A DNA stretch of 64,000 nt, taken from NCBI GenBank assembly GCA_900758495.1, contig CAAERO010000019.1, positions 36,655-100,654 on the forward strand, read 5' to 3'. Position 1 is the first letter of the stretch. Each line of letters begins with the position of its first letter. A program made the translations under genes and the position numbers. This DNA is from Bacilli bacterium (GTDB taxonomy: Bacteria > Bacillota_I > Bacilli_A > RF39 > UBA660). Shown here piece after piece: positions 45,138-55,530 of this stretch. The notes below the pieces were generated by a model. It saw nothing but the letters and a program-made list of their open reading frames with translations, made no database searches and was not told where the DNA came from.

Positions 45138-45595
45138 AATTCTGGATAATCTTTTAATTTTTTGAAAATGAGTTGGGCGAGATCCCTCTTGTTTTGTCTA
45201 CAAGCTACAAACTAATAAGCTCCTTTATTAATCAATAGACAATCTTTCTTTTGCCAGTAGAATCTGTACTTAAAGTAATTGGAGTGCTCATTAAGTAAGT
45301 ATACGGGTTTGCCTGTTTCTCTAGTAGCTTTCCAGTCCCATCTTAAACTTTTACCTGTAAATTCTTTAGGCATATGCTTAATTATAGACAACTTACCAAG
45401 TCTACAAGGTAGCTTGAACTCTTTACAATTAAGCATGATTTCATCTCTAATAAATTTAAAGTAATCTGTAACTATAGCTTTAAAGGTCTTTAAATCTACA
45501 TCATACTAAGTATTGGGCTCAATGTATTCCTTATAACTTATATAGTAATCAGCAATGGTATAACACTTTCTGTCATACGTTAGTCGTTCTCTCAT
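45134..45595 (-). CDS. Conserved-type virion assembly protein, unknown, 153 aa
   Basis: Frame from ATG 45595 to TGA 45134-45136, with TAGs. Overlaps both neighbours by ATGA. Basic, aromatic-rich (SLRWDWKATRETGKPVYLL). It sits among connector genes, so a structural or assembly role is likely. I do not recognise the family. Confidence 0.65.
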
Positions 45596-46236
45596 TTCTT
45601 ACTATATATATTTTGTGTATCATCTTTAGAGTCATTAGTTACATCACTAGGTTGAGTTACTAATACTCTTAATTCTTTCTCTAATATCATTTGTACTATA
45701 GTTGGAACCATAGCAGCAGGAACAGGGTATTCATCATCAGGATTATAACAAGGTATATCGTTAACCGGATCTTCTAATATACAATCAATACTTATGTACT
45801 CTAACTAATTAGAATCTCCTTCTACGTATATTTTACTACCCTTAACCCATGCAATATAATCTTTACAAGTAGCTTTTCTGTATCTCTATAGTTTAGCTTT
45901 AGTATAATTACCCAACTATATAATGTTACCATACATATCTCTTACTGCTACTACTCCTGGTCTGTATCTAAAGCTAATTAATGCTGGTAGTTCTCTATCT
46001 CCTACATATACATGTTTACCAGGATAAGTCTATATTACATCAAGATGAATAGGTTCAATTGTAGAGACATACGCTTCATCTACATCATAACCTTTATCTA
46101 TTGCCTACTTTATAAGCATTGCTCTATAATACTTTATCCAGAGTTCAATCTAATGTCTGCTTAGATGTTCTGACTCTGTAATATTATTATTACGAGCAAT
46201 CTATAATATATTATCTATTATATTATTAAGTGACAT
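45592..46236 (-). CDS. Connector-region structural protein, hidden by TAGs, 214 aa
   Basis: With TAG as Gln the frame runs from ATG 46236 to TGA 45592-45594. With TAG as stop no piece exceeds about 60 codons, so a standard gene caller misses it. At least seven TAGs. The sequence is coherent: a helical N-terminus (IIDNILQIARNNNITESEHL), then a beta-rich body (KHVYVGDRELPALISFRYR). An in-frame upstream ATG at 46293 could add 19 residues. By position it is a candidate ring or head-completion protein. Confidence 0.7.
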
Positions 46237-46360
46237 ATAAAATTCTATTAACGTTAATATACCTAGAACGCATTTTAAAGCGATTAGAGGCATTTTATGT
46301 ATACAGCTATACAATCCCTTATCGCAACTAATAGCGTTTCCTGTACAAGCTTAAAACAAA
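46237..46360. other. Intergenic, possible promoter for the connector operon
   Basis: AT-rich gap after a terminator and before the leftward connector-to-polymerase operon. A palindrome TTAACGTTAA lies about 15 bp upstream of the 46236 start. No firm promoter boxes recognised. Confidence 0.3.
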
Positions 46361-46386
46361 AAAAGGTTGACCTTATTGATCAACCT
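46358..46386 (-). terminator. Rho-independent terminator (leftward)
   Basis: On the minus strand AGGTTGA / TCAACCT forms a 7-bp stem with a 9-nt loop, followed by seven T's. It overlaps the stop codon of the 46373 gene and separates the upstream virion genes from the connector operon. Confidence 0.85.
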
Positions 46387-46939
46387 CTTTCATTACATTC
46401 TACATATTCTGTGGTAACATCTATTTCATAGGTGGTGGAACCATAGAACTTGCTTGTTTAATTATATTCTTTAATTCATTTACTTCATCTTGTAGTTCCT
46501 TTATTCTAGGATCCTCTGTATTAGTAGGTTCCTTCGGTATATCTAGTTTCTCAAGTAAAGCCTAGCACTTACTCATTTCTTCATCACACTTAGCTATTGA
46601 CTCTTTCCTAGCTTTATAAGTGTTGTACTAATTCCTAAGTATATTCACTATCTCTTGTTTATCTGTAGAGATAGTAAGACCTAAATTAGTATCTGTAATT
46701 ACAGATTTGTTTTCAGGAATAGTAAACTTCCTAGACTCTCCATTACATTGTATTGTTACATCTACTACCTTCTTCCTAGGTTGGTTAGGCATAGGAAATT
46801 GATTAGTTGGTAGTGGTTCATCATATGCGCCTGATACTGATACTACAGACCCTACATTATATTCTGTGGTCTTCTTAAATGTACCAATTACTTCTATTAT
46901 ATAGACGCTATCTCCAGTTTTCAATTGGTTAAATAACAT
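46373..46939 (-). CDS. Hypothetical protein, 188 aa, beta domain plus coiled coil
   Basis: Frame from ATG 46939 to TAA 46373-46375 with TAGs at 46628 and three further positions. The N-terminal about 100 residues are beta-rich (DSVYIIEVIGTFKKT). After the first TAG the sequence becomes a charged coiled coil (RIKELQDEVNELKNIIKQ). With standard termination only the first domain would be made, so a two-product outcome is conceivable. Unknown role. Confidence 0.7.
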
Positions 46940-46954
46940 AATTAAATATTTTTA

Positions 46955-46978
46955 AAAGGGCTCAATTAAGAGCCCTTT
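46955..46978. terminator. Terminator-like hairpin
   Basis: 9-bp perfect stem AAAGGGCTC / GAGCCCTTT with a 6-nt loop between the 46983 stop and the 46939 start. A T/A-rich stretch follows leftward, so it is a likely terminator or attenuator. Confidence 0.75.
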
Positions 46979-46982
46979 ATTA

Positions 46983-47423
46983 TTAAGCACCAGGTGTAGC
47001 TATATTAGCAGGATATGCATTTACTAACTGATATGTATTATTACATTTGTTGTAATAAATCAGATATCTAAAGTTAACCTGCAAGTCACCAGCTTGTACA
47101 TCTTCCTGTAAAGCATTACGAAGTAAAGACTGAGTAGTGTTATCAGATTCGCTATCTGATAAACCAACTGGCAGAGAAGCACTAGCCGTAGGAGAAGCCT
47201 ATCTTACATCTAAGAAGAACAGACCTTCGTTAGGCAAACTTCTGTAATCTGCGTAGTTAACGTCATATCTTACTTCTGTAGATGTAGTTACTACTCCAGT
47301 AGTTCTAAGTACAGGTATACCAGATATGGTATTCAGTCTACGACGACGTCTTCCAAAGAAGAACGGGAATCCAGCTCCCCAAAACGGGGGAAACGATGTT
47401 TGCGTATTATAGAAAGGAAACAT
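46983..47423 (-). CDS. Hypothetical protein, 146 aa, Phe/Pro-rich N-terminus
   Basis: Frame from ATG 47423 to TAA 46983-46985, TAG at 47199. Starts MFPFYNTQTSFPPFWGAGFP, followed by an Arg cluster (GRRRRRL), then beta-rich and Ala/Ser-rich parts. It shares the aromatic and Gly-rich style of the next upstream gene. A small virion decoration or membrane-associated protein is possible. Not recognised. Confidence 0.7.
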
Positions 47424-47440
47424 AATTTACCTCCTTTCTA

Positions 47441-48406
47441 TTAGCAACCACATTGTGAACTCAAACCATAGTTTGCATAAGTATCACCAGCAAATGCTCC
47501 GTAAGCAGCAGCTCTGAAAATTTCTGGATTATATACAGACAGTTGAGGATAAGGTACGCTTACTGTATTAGGCAACTTACACTTAATACCGTCTACATCT
47601 GATTGCAGAGTGTTAAGTCTAGTTACGATAGGTGCAGTAGCTTGGTTGATCATTGTACCTACAGCAGCTGTCTGATGTTCATTACTCAACTGAGCAATCA
47701 ACGTAGAGTTCTTCTCACGTAAAGCATCAATCTTATCTAACAGAGCTTGGTTCTGCATAGCATCAAGCTTAGCGATTATAGACTGAGTATTAGCTGTATT
47801 GTTATCACGGAGAGACAGGGTATTGCTGTTCATAGTGTTAACCAAGTTATTAGTTTGGTTACATACAGACAGCTGATTTTCATAACCCATCTTAGTGATG
47901 TTGTTGTTTACAGCGTCAATAGAACGCTGAGTTGTGCAGCAGCAGTTAGCTAACTGAGAAGCAAGATTTGCATTACCAGAAGTAATAGCATTAATTACTT
48001 CACAACTTGACAACTTAGTATCACAAGAGATCTGACTTACACCAGCATTGATTTGATTCAAAGCGGACTGAACTGCATTGATGTCACAGTTCAAAGTAGT
48101 TGACAGATTGCTTATTGCATCTTTATTACCATTGATAGCCTACATGAGCAAATTAGTATTAGCATCAGTATTTAGTTCAGAAGCTAATGCACCAGCGTTA
48201 CGGCCACCGAAACCGTTACCACCCCAGCAGAACCAGATCAGAATGATCCAGATCCACCACCAACCGCCGTTTCCACCGAAACCGCCGTTGTTGTTCATCA
48301 TAGCCATCAAAGCTGCAGGATCCATACCTTTATTAGCATTTTGCATTAAAGCAGCGAGACCAGCGTCGATACCGCGATCTTGCACGATAATTCTATCTTC
48401 TAACAT
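47441..48406 (-). CDS. Membrane-anchored coiled-coil protein, 321 aa
   Basis: One frame with a single TAG at 48140. Residues about 40-60 combine Gly-rich stretches with a Trp-rich hydrophobic segment (GGWWWIWIILIWFCWGG) that should insert in a membrane. The remaining about 230 residues form an Asn/Gln-rich heptad-like coiled coil (LDAMQNQALLDKIDALREK) with several Cys pairs (LANCCC). Not a known enzyme. A tail-tip or host-envelope role would fit. Confidence 0.75.
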
Positions 48407-48437
48407 AATTGATTTAGTTTATAAAAATTGATTTTAA

Positions 48438-49028
48438 TTAATATCTGACATAGCGAGTGGCTCTACGAGAGTACTCATAAGGATCATATTCGTGTTCTAC
48501 TCTTTCGTAGTCTCTCTTTTCATAATCATCCTTATCATACATGCTACGTCTTCCGAACATACCCATTCGTCTACCACCTCTACGATAATGTCCAAAGTCT
48601 TCTTCTTCATCTTCATACTTGGACATTTTCTCTTCGTAACATTCCATTTCAGCTTCTCTGATATGATCGCACATTACGTAAATATAATAATACCACATCT
48701 TACCTTCGTCAATATCTTTATCATTAAGCCAAGCTTTTGCAAATTCAACGTAGTGTTTAGTATTATTAGAACCAGTAATGTTCATAATAACTCTATAGTA
48801 ATCAGAGTAAACCATATTTAATGCTACAAACCAATCATAACGATTGAATTTGCTTCCTAGAGCAATTCCGTATTGACTGGCCAATGTGGTAGTCTCTTCT
48901 AAAGACCAATGTGGTCCACGAGTACCGTCCTCATTTTCCATCTTCATTACAGCTTTACGAGCATATTCCTCATTGAAGTGAGGTCCGTGTTCTTTCTCGT
49001 AAGCCTTCACACGAAATATTCTATGCAT
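48438..49028 (-). CDS. Hypothetical protein, 196 aa, Arg/Tyr/Asp-rich tail
   Basis: No TAG is needed in this gene, unusual for the leftward block. The N-terminal about 130 residues are helical (TTTLASQYGIALGSKFNRY), and the C-terminus is low-complexity, with Arg/Gly and Asp/Tyr repeats (YRRGGRRMGMFGRR). A compact helical domain plus a charged tail suggests a virion or nucleic-acid contact role. Family not recognised. Confidence 0.75.
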   Translation of the reverse strand: MHRIFRVKAYEKEHGPHFNEEYARKAVMKMENEDGTRGPHWSLEETTTLASQYGIALGSKFNRYDWFVALNMVYSDYYRVIMNITGSNNTKHYVEFAKAWLNDKDIDEGKMWYYYIYVMCDHIREAEMECYEEKMSKYEDEEEDFGHYRRGGRRMGMFGRRSMYDKDDYEKRDYERVEHEYDPYEYSRRATRYVRY

Positions 49029-49059
49029 ATTATTATTGATTAATATTGTTTTGAATATG

Positions 49060-49701
49060 TTATTTGTCGGGAATTTCTATTACCCGTGTATCCGTTACTT
49101 TGATCAACGGATTGCTATTTACTATCTGGTAATTTTTGATATGTATTTTCTTAAAGTCAAAGTGAAAGAATCTAACTAGCCAGTTTTTATAAGTATTCTT
49201 ATATTCTTTGTTTTCTGTTACGAATATTGTCTACTAGTTTTTTATATCTATTTTGGCTGTTAGGATTGAATCCTTTCTACTAACTATGATAGTTGTTAAG
49301 TCATTGAGTTTTAACTCTTTATCGAAGTCTATTAACTTCTCTTTAATTACTGTTTTCACAGAATCCTTAATCTCAGTATTGATTACACTTACATTGGTTA
49401 GATTCTTATCTTTGACTTTATTATCTTTCTTTACTTGATTTATCTATTGTATCAAGCTATCCTTACTATTATTCAGTTCATTTATAGTAAGTTGTAATAC
49501 TCTATTGTGTGCCTCTTTATTAGATGCTATCTCTTCATAAGCTCTAATATTGTTAGTTATTCTGTTAATCTCTGCATTCTTTTTATTTAACTAACGGTTC
49601 TAAAACAAAACAGTCGCAATAAGTAAACTAACTAAACCTACTGCGACTATTCTGATATTGTTACTGAACCAATTAATTATCTTTATTACTATTGGTATCA
49701 T
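49060..49701 (-). CDS. Spanin-like protein (N-terminal anchor plus coiled coil)
   Basis: I set the start at ATG 49701, with GGAG about 9 nt upstream; an in-frame ATG at 49716 is possible. Several TAGs break it under the standard code. A single N-terminal transmembrane segment (IRIVAVGLVSLLIATVLF) is followed by a long coiled coil (NRQLNKKNAEINRITNN onward) and a C-terminal beta part. It begins inside the holin gene's end. The layout fits an inner-membrane spanin that disrupts the outer envelope at lysis. No separate o-spanin seen. Confidence 0.7.
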
Positions 49702-50161
49702 CTGAAAGTTCTCCATCTAATTCGACATCTAATATCTATTCCCCTTTCTTCTTTGCTATCTTCTTAAGTATATTCCACACTTTCCATCTAGGATGTAGTT
49801 TACCTAAGTTCTCAAGTAAGGAGAAGAATTCTACTAAAGCTATAGCACCTGCTATAAACTCAATAGCGTGTAAATCTATAGAAGTTACTATAAACTTCTC
49901 AATAGTAAACGCACCACATATAGCAACTATTGCATCTCTTAGCTTATAGAATATTTTTGAAGTTAATCTCCTTGAACGTGCTAATATTTCATCGTCTTTA
50001 TATTTCTTATTTACTTTGCACTCATATAAAGTATTAACTATGATAATGCCAGCTAGAGCTGTAATAGGAACATATACTGGTGAGTATAGAGATATTAATC
50101 CACCTAATGCAGCAGATGCTAATTTCTCTGTACTACTAAACATGTTTTTAAATATAGGCAT
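49673..50161 (-). CDS. Holin
   Basis: 162 aa from ATG 50161, chosen because GGAGAG lies 6 nt upstream; upstream in-frame Met codons lack this. Two to three hydrophobic segments near the N-terminus (VYVPITALAGIIIVN; AIVAICGAFTIEKFIV; FIAGAIALVEFFSLL) and a basic then acidic C-terminus, as in phage holin families of Bacteroidales phages. TAG at 49736 extends it by 20 residues to TAA 49673. It permits endolysin access at the end of infection. The neighbour is the spanin-like gene. Confidence 0.78.
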
Positions 50162-50218
50162 TGTATGCTCTCCTAACTGATAATAATTCATAGATAGTAA
50201 ATGATATAAAGTGTAAAT

Positions 50219-50266
50219 CAAAAAAGTCCCAGCTGATTCATAAGGGGTTTAAAATCGGCAGGGACT
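50219..50266 (-). terminator. Rho-independent terminator after the DGR
   Basis: 14-bp stem with two mismatches (50225-50238 with 50253-50266) and a leftward T-run. It lies between the reverse transcriptase stop and the holin start and ends the DGR unit. Confidence 0.8.
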
Positions 50267-50359
50267 CTGAAAATTGTTCGAGATTATAATTAATAAACGT
50301 TTACATTGTAAATAAGTTGCTATTACTCGATTAAACTTAGTTAAGACTAATAGCGGTTC

Positions 50360-51367
50360 TTACGAGCTTCTAGCATATTCAATCAACTAATGATACTTAA
50401 TTATCTTCTTTAGTAGATTGATGCCATTACAATGTTTCATCCAACCAATATGACTACAGACTTGCTGCCTATATTCACTATAAGTCATGTGCTTAAGTTT
50501 ATTCATAGCAGCAACTTTCTTACACATTTTGTGTTTAATATTCTTTCTAATCAAAGTATAATCGTGATAGATTTTATATCCTACAAAAGATATACTTCTA
50601 TCTTCTACTTTGAATATCTGATAATTACTTTTAATTTCTAATTTAAGTGTGCCTAATTGTTCTCTTATTTCATCAAGTAATTGTCTTAAGTATTCTTTAT
50701 CACTATGAAGTATTACCATATCATCTGCATATCTAAAGTAATACTTAACAGCTTTATCCTCTTTAAGCCAATGGTCAAAGTATGACAAATAAAGATTGGC
50801 GAAGAACTAAGAAAGATAATTACCAATAGGAACTCCTTCTACAGAGTCTATAATACCATCTAACAATGCAAGTAGCTTATTGTCTTTAATCTTCTTTCTA
50901 ACTATCTACTTTAATATTTCATGGTCTATACTTGGATAAAACTTTCTTATATCTAACTTGAGACAATATACTGTATTCTATTTATCTTTCAATGCGCTTT
51001 GTATATCATATAATGCTTTATGAATTCCTCTCTTCTTAATACAACTATAAGTATTAGTAATAAATACAGAACGCCAAATTGGTTCTAATATATTCATAAT
51101 AGCATGATGAACAATTCTATCAGGATAATAAGGTAATTTGAATATAAGTCTTTCCTTAGGTTCTCTAATTATAAATGTAGAATACTTAGAAGTAGTATAA
51201 GTTTGGTCTATCAGTATACTTTGTAATCTAACTAATAAACTGTCTTTATGCTTATCAAACTCCTTAATATCATTTCTATTACCCTTGTTCTTTCTAGCTT
51301 TCTTATCAGCTAAATATAGATTGTCTATTGAAACAATCTTTTCAAATAAATTATTATATCTTTTCAT
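50360..51367 (-). CDS. DGR reverse transcriptase
   Basis: 335 aa from ATG 51367 (MKRYNNLFEKI, as DGR RTs usually begin); a GTG at 51376 is an alternative. Ends at TAA 50360 after TAGs at 50978, 50906, 50807 and 50387. RT motifs in order: KLDIRKFYPSIDH, GVPIGNYLSQFFANLYL and YADDMVIL, then FVGYKI. The TAG at 50807 encodes the Gln of the conserved S-Q in motif 4, strong evidence that TAG is Gln here. It copies the template-repeat RNA with adenine errors and drives cDNA into the variable gene. No Avd gene is seen next to it. Confidence 0.95.
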
Positions 51368-51642
51368 CTGAAGCACCTAAGTGAGTCTTCACCGAAGTTA
51401 CCAACACACTCGTTTAGGTTAGTTATATTTTGCCAAGAGGCAAGGTCTCGTTCCTCAAAAATAATCTGAAAATCACTGATAGTTCTCTGATAATCGTGCT
51501 TCATTGTACTGACATTAGCATTCGCATTACTAAGGTCATTGTTAGAATTCAGATTGAATAAACCTGCATTGGAACTATTACTCGTGTTAGCCCCTATCTA
51601 ACTTACTTGTTCAATCCAGAACGACAACCTATTTGTTAATAA
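51364..51642 (-). other. Open frame through the DGR template repeat
   Basis: After the variable protein's TAA the same frame stays open through the template repeat (one TAG at about 51599) to a TGA that overlaps the RT ATG (ATGA, 51364-51367). There is no obvious ATG. It may be a coding relic of the duplicated variable gene end or may couple RT translation to the operon. Not called as a gene. Confidence 0.4.
51505..51598 (-). repeat. DGR template repeat (TR), 94 bp
   Basis: On the minus strand it aligns without gaps to the variable repeat at 51664-51757. The two differ at 19 positions, and at every one the template has adenine while the variable copy has G, C or T. It lies between variable gene and RT on the same strand, the usual DGR order. 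Confidence 0.97.
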
Positions 51643-52902
51643 TTAAGGGATATATACCAGACGAGTACCGACACAAGCATTCGCATTACCAAGGCCATCG
51701 TTAGAAGCCAGAGCGAATAAACCCGCAGCGGAACCATGACTCGCGTTAGCCCCCAACAGTAAAGTTCTGTCAGCTTCTACAGCATTCGTCCAATAATAAT
51801 CGCAGAAATAAGTAGTATAATTAGCTCCATCTTCCTAACAGAATAAGTCAGCAGCCGCATTATTTGTAATGCGTTTAACCCATTGATTATTGGTAGTGAG
51901 AGTAGTTAAACCACTGTCTTCATATAACGATTTATCTATGCCAAAACTCTCTTTGTTGTCGGTGACGTATATCTTATTGTCTGTTCCTGTTACAACAATA
52001 TCACAACAGTTCTTCCATACATGACCAAATGGATTCTCAATACCTCTATATCTATTAGCGTATTGACTGGCTTGTGTTTCAGTACCTTCTGCATCTGTAT
52101 TAACGTATGAATACTGTACTTGACCAGAACCATTACCTAATGAATTAGTAGTACCTGTAGGTACAAAAGCCCATCTATCAGCACCGTTTTCTTTCTTAGT
52201 TCCATTAGTAATACCATTACCAAGTCCACCTTGATGATAACCTTCTTCGGTCAATGCTGTGTTAACTGCTTTCTAACTATTAAGGGTAGCATATTCTACT
52301 ACATAACACCAAGTAATAAACTTATGTATCTCATAAGTATAGATAGCATAACTATTACTTCTACCATTACGAGCCTGTGTCAAGAAAGTAGCTCTATTAG
52401 TATTTACAGTAGGTACTTGATTTCTAATTGAGTATAAAGTACTGCCGTCCATATAAGCTTCATATGCAGAGCAATACTTCTTACTAAACTTAGTATATCC
52501 TTCTAAAGGATATAAAGACATTCTGATTTCCCAATCATAGTCTCCGTGTACTACTACAGTATAGTATGCATCAGGTAATTCAACCATATCATTACCATCT
52601 TCAATGCTATTAGTTACTTCAGAACCATCTTCGTAATGATCCCAATCTGTAGCATTAAAGTATTTAATAGTACCATCAGAAGTAAGTCTACAGCCTTTGA
52701 ATAATGATTGTACTGGTAGGTCTTTATGCATTTGCATATTACCAGTTCTTACTCCATCAGGACTACTACCTGTAAAACGTACTCCATACCATAAGTCACC
52801 TGCAGCATATATCTAAGAACCGTTCAACCACATCTCTTGAACGGATTTCCCATTAGCAGCAACTTCTTGGAATGTTAAATTATTTAAACCAACTTGTCCC
52901 AT
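51643..52902 (-). CDS. DGR variable protein, probable receptor-binding tail protein
   Basis: 419 aa, ATG 52902 to TAA 51643-51645, TAGs at 52813, 52273 and 51835. The C-terminal about 120 residues look like the C-type-lectin (formylglycine-enzyme-like) fold used by DGR targets. They contain WKNCCDIVV and DYYWTNAVEADRTLLL and end GTRLVYIP. The variable repeat covers the last about 35 codons, placing variability at the ligand-binding face. It joins the upstream fibre gene by TAATTATG, so it belongs to the tail operon. Likely displayed at the tail tip to vary host recognition. Confidence 0.92.
51664..51757 (-). repeat. DGR variable repeat (VR), 94 bp
   Basis: C-terminal coding part of the variable protein. 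Codons that are AAT, AGT or AAC in the template are changed here (for example AAT to GCT, CAT or TGT, and AGT to GGT). Invariant stretches such as GGTTTATTC separate them. It ends 19 bp before the stop codon. Confidence 0.97.
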
Positions 52903-52904
52903 AA

Positions 52905-53546
52905 TTAAGCTGAAAGTTTAATATACAATATACCAGGAGTCTAACTACCTACTTCAGGTACTTCATCTACTATTTTAATCTGCGTAACATCTGTAGAAGT
53001 TACTTTATTAGCTACAGCAGTATTTATCTTATTATTTGCTTCACTTTTAGTATATACATCAGACTTATTTGCTTTAGTACCTAATTGATTAGTTATAGTA
53101 GTAGCAAAGTTAGGATCGTCACCTAATGCAGCTGCTATTTCATCTAATGTATTTAAAGTTTCAGGAGCAGAGGCAACTAATCTGGCACATTCGGCTTGTG
53201 CTATTTCGATAGCCTTAGCATCTGTTTCTAATTTAGTATAAGCATCATTAATACCATAACCTGCCAATGTAGTAGACTTATTTGCTTTACCGTTTAGGTC
53301 ATTGGTTAACTTCTGTTCAGCTTGTTTAGCTCTATTTACCTCATCTGCAATTTCCTATTTCGGTTTCTTTATTTCTACACTCTAATCAGTATTAGTAAAG
53401 TAATTAACCGGTAACCAGTCATTGCCTGTATAACTTTTAATTACATTACCATTAGCATCAGTAGATAAGTCAATCCAATAAGTTACTTCCATAGGATTGG
53501 GAGCATAAAAAGATGCTACGAAGTTAGGGTTCTCTTGTTTTATCAT
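52905..53546 (-). CDS. Tail fibre protein with trimerisation-type repeats, 213 aa
   Basis: Frame from ATG 53546 to TAA 52905-52907 with TAGs. Contains two tail-fibre repeats of the form GKANKSTTLAGYGINDAYTK and GTKANKSDVYTKSE, separated by EIAAALGDDPNFATTI. These are typical of phage fibre shafts. It probably forms the shaft or adaptor carrying the DGR variable protein encoded immediately downstream. Confidence 0.82.
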
Positions 53547-53553
53547 AAGTTTG

Positions 53554-53772
53554 TTAAATTAAATTTATAAAATATTTAGCAATAGACCCCAATACAATAG
53601 ATGAAATTCCAATTGCTAAGTCTTTTTTATTCCATTTACCATTATAGTAATGACATCTATCACTATTTTCTTTAATGAATAACATTAATAATGATGTACT
53701 ACTATTAAGTAGTAATGCAGTAGTAAAATATACTACTGCACCAAATATATTATTCTTTGTAGAATTTTTCAT
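53554..53772 (-). CDS. Small membrane protein, 72 aa
   Basis: Two predicted transmembrane segments (FGAVVYFTTALLLN..LLMLF and AIGISSIVLGSIAKYF) separated by a short polar loop with Cys-His. No TAG. It sits between fibre genes. Could be an accessory lysis or superinfection-immunity protein; unknown. Confidence 0.65.
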   Translation of the reverse strand: MKNSTKNNIFGAVVYFTTALLLNSSTSLLMLFIKENSDRCHYYNGKWNKKDLAIGISSIVLGSIAKYFINLI

Positions 53773-53859
53773 TATACTACATTTGTAAATTTAATAGTAC
53801 CTGCAAAATTAGTTACTTCTTCCATATTTAAGAAGTCTAATTTAACTGCACCAGATACA
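53773..53859 (-). other. Short coding-like tail out of frame with the upstream gene
   Basis: On the minus strand, one base out of frame with the end of the 53860 gene, lies a coherent stretch ending KFTNVV-TAA (contains NVSGAVKLDFLNMEEV). It could be the original C-terminus lost by a frameshift, or reached by a +1 slip just before the TAA. No independent long gene. Confidence 0.3.
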
Positions 53860-55530
53860 TTATAGGTCTATATCAGGTTCTTGCTGCTTAGAACACATCA
53901 TATTGTTCTTTACCCAAGATATTTCATATTCAGTAAGAGTACGATTGAATAGAAGAATATCACCGTGACAACCAATAAAACATTGATATCCTAAAAGATC
54001 TTTAGTACTTCCAATAACTAATCTATCATCATTATCCGATTGGTCAGAGTGATAATTAATAATATTACCATTATATGAAGTTTTTGTTTGATAACTTACA
54101 TTATTTTCTTCAATATTTATAGAAGTTTCGGCAGCAAAAGATTTAGCAGAAAAATTATTTCCATTACTTGTTCTTTCAAAAACAAAAGCTTTACTTTTAT
54201 CAATAAAATAACTCCAACTTTTTACTTTATCTTTAAACCAAGTTCTATCAGCAATAATAGTATAATCAGTTAGAATAGGTAATCCATAAGCGACAGCATA
54301 GGATTTACCATCATAACAAAGTTGATTAGGATAATCAGCTATCAATTCAACATCAATTTCAATATCCTTATTTGTTCCGAAATCATAATAAATATTAGTT
54401 TCTTCTTTATTATTGAAAACTTCTTCACTAATAATAGGAACATCTATTATACTACCATCATTAATATATACTGAATAAGCAGTTGTAGTTATCAAGTTAC
54501 CATCGGTACTAACTATACTAAATCTAATATCATCTATTTTCTTATTGATATTAAATTTAAGTTTATAAGTTTGATTATAATAATTATTTTTTGGAATGCC
54601 AATAGTAAAGCCAAACCAATTATCAGCTCTCTTTTTAACTATATGAAATTTGTTATAAGATTTTGTACTTATATTGCTATTAATAGCTGAACCATAATTC
54701 CAATTCTTAAAATCTTGAGCATAAATACCAACACCACTATTCAACTTACCTTTGAAACCATAAAGATAAGCATCGTGTTTATTACCACTAAAATCTTTTA
54801 GAATAGAAGTAGGAAGTTGCTCAATAGTAGTTTCTTCTGTTACTGTTTGAGGATTGCAGTAAAAACCAAAATTCTTTTGAGCTTTAATGCTGGCAGGTAA
54901 ATGATAGATACCACTTTTATCAATAGTAATAATACCCGTTGTACCATCTTCCTTATTATATTGGTATCTTATAACAGCATTACCTGTATATTTAATATCA
55001 AATTCAGCAATAGAATTTCCAAAACCTTTATAAGTGACATTATATTTTAGTTCTGTACCAGCAGCAATAACTATTTTCTTTTGAGTAGAAGTAACTCCTG
55101 TGTTTTCAATTCTCCATTTAGTAAAATCGTCTGCATAACTTTCAATAACATCATAGTTAGTCAACTTCTGTTTACAAGGACTATACCAAGCAACTATACT
55201 TTCTTTAAACCAATCAGGTTGTTCAGGTTCAGGTGGTGTAGGTGTACCAGGTATATACCATTCACCTAATACTACTGCTCCTATATTAGTATACTGACTA
55301 ATACGTATATGCTTACCTGCAAAGATACTAAAGTCAACCTAATTGTTATCCTTTATAGTAAGTATTGTAGGAGTTAAAGTAGGATCATCTGTAAGAGTAT
55401 TAATGATAAGCTACCCAGTAATATTAGCAGGCTCTATAAACGAATCTCCCTTCTCTATATGATACAACTAAGGAAATACAAAGTATGCCTAAGGATTTAT
55501 AAATAAAGGCTGATATAGGATTGTTTTCAT
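53860..55530 (-). CDS. Tail-associated protein with LamG-like domain, 556 aa
   Basis: ATG 55530 to TAA 53860-53862, with TAGs clustered in the first 130 codons and none needed later. The N-terminal part carries a Pro-rich linker (PGTPTPPEPEQPDW). Beyond it, SIVAWYSPCKQKLT and, near the end, IGCHGDILLFNRTLTEYEIS are typical edges of LamG/concanavalin-like sugar-binding domains. Expected to bind surface glycans. It overlaps the endolysin gene by ATGA. Confidence 0.75.
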
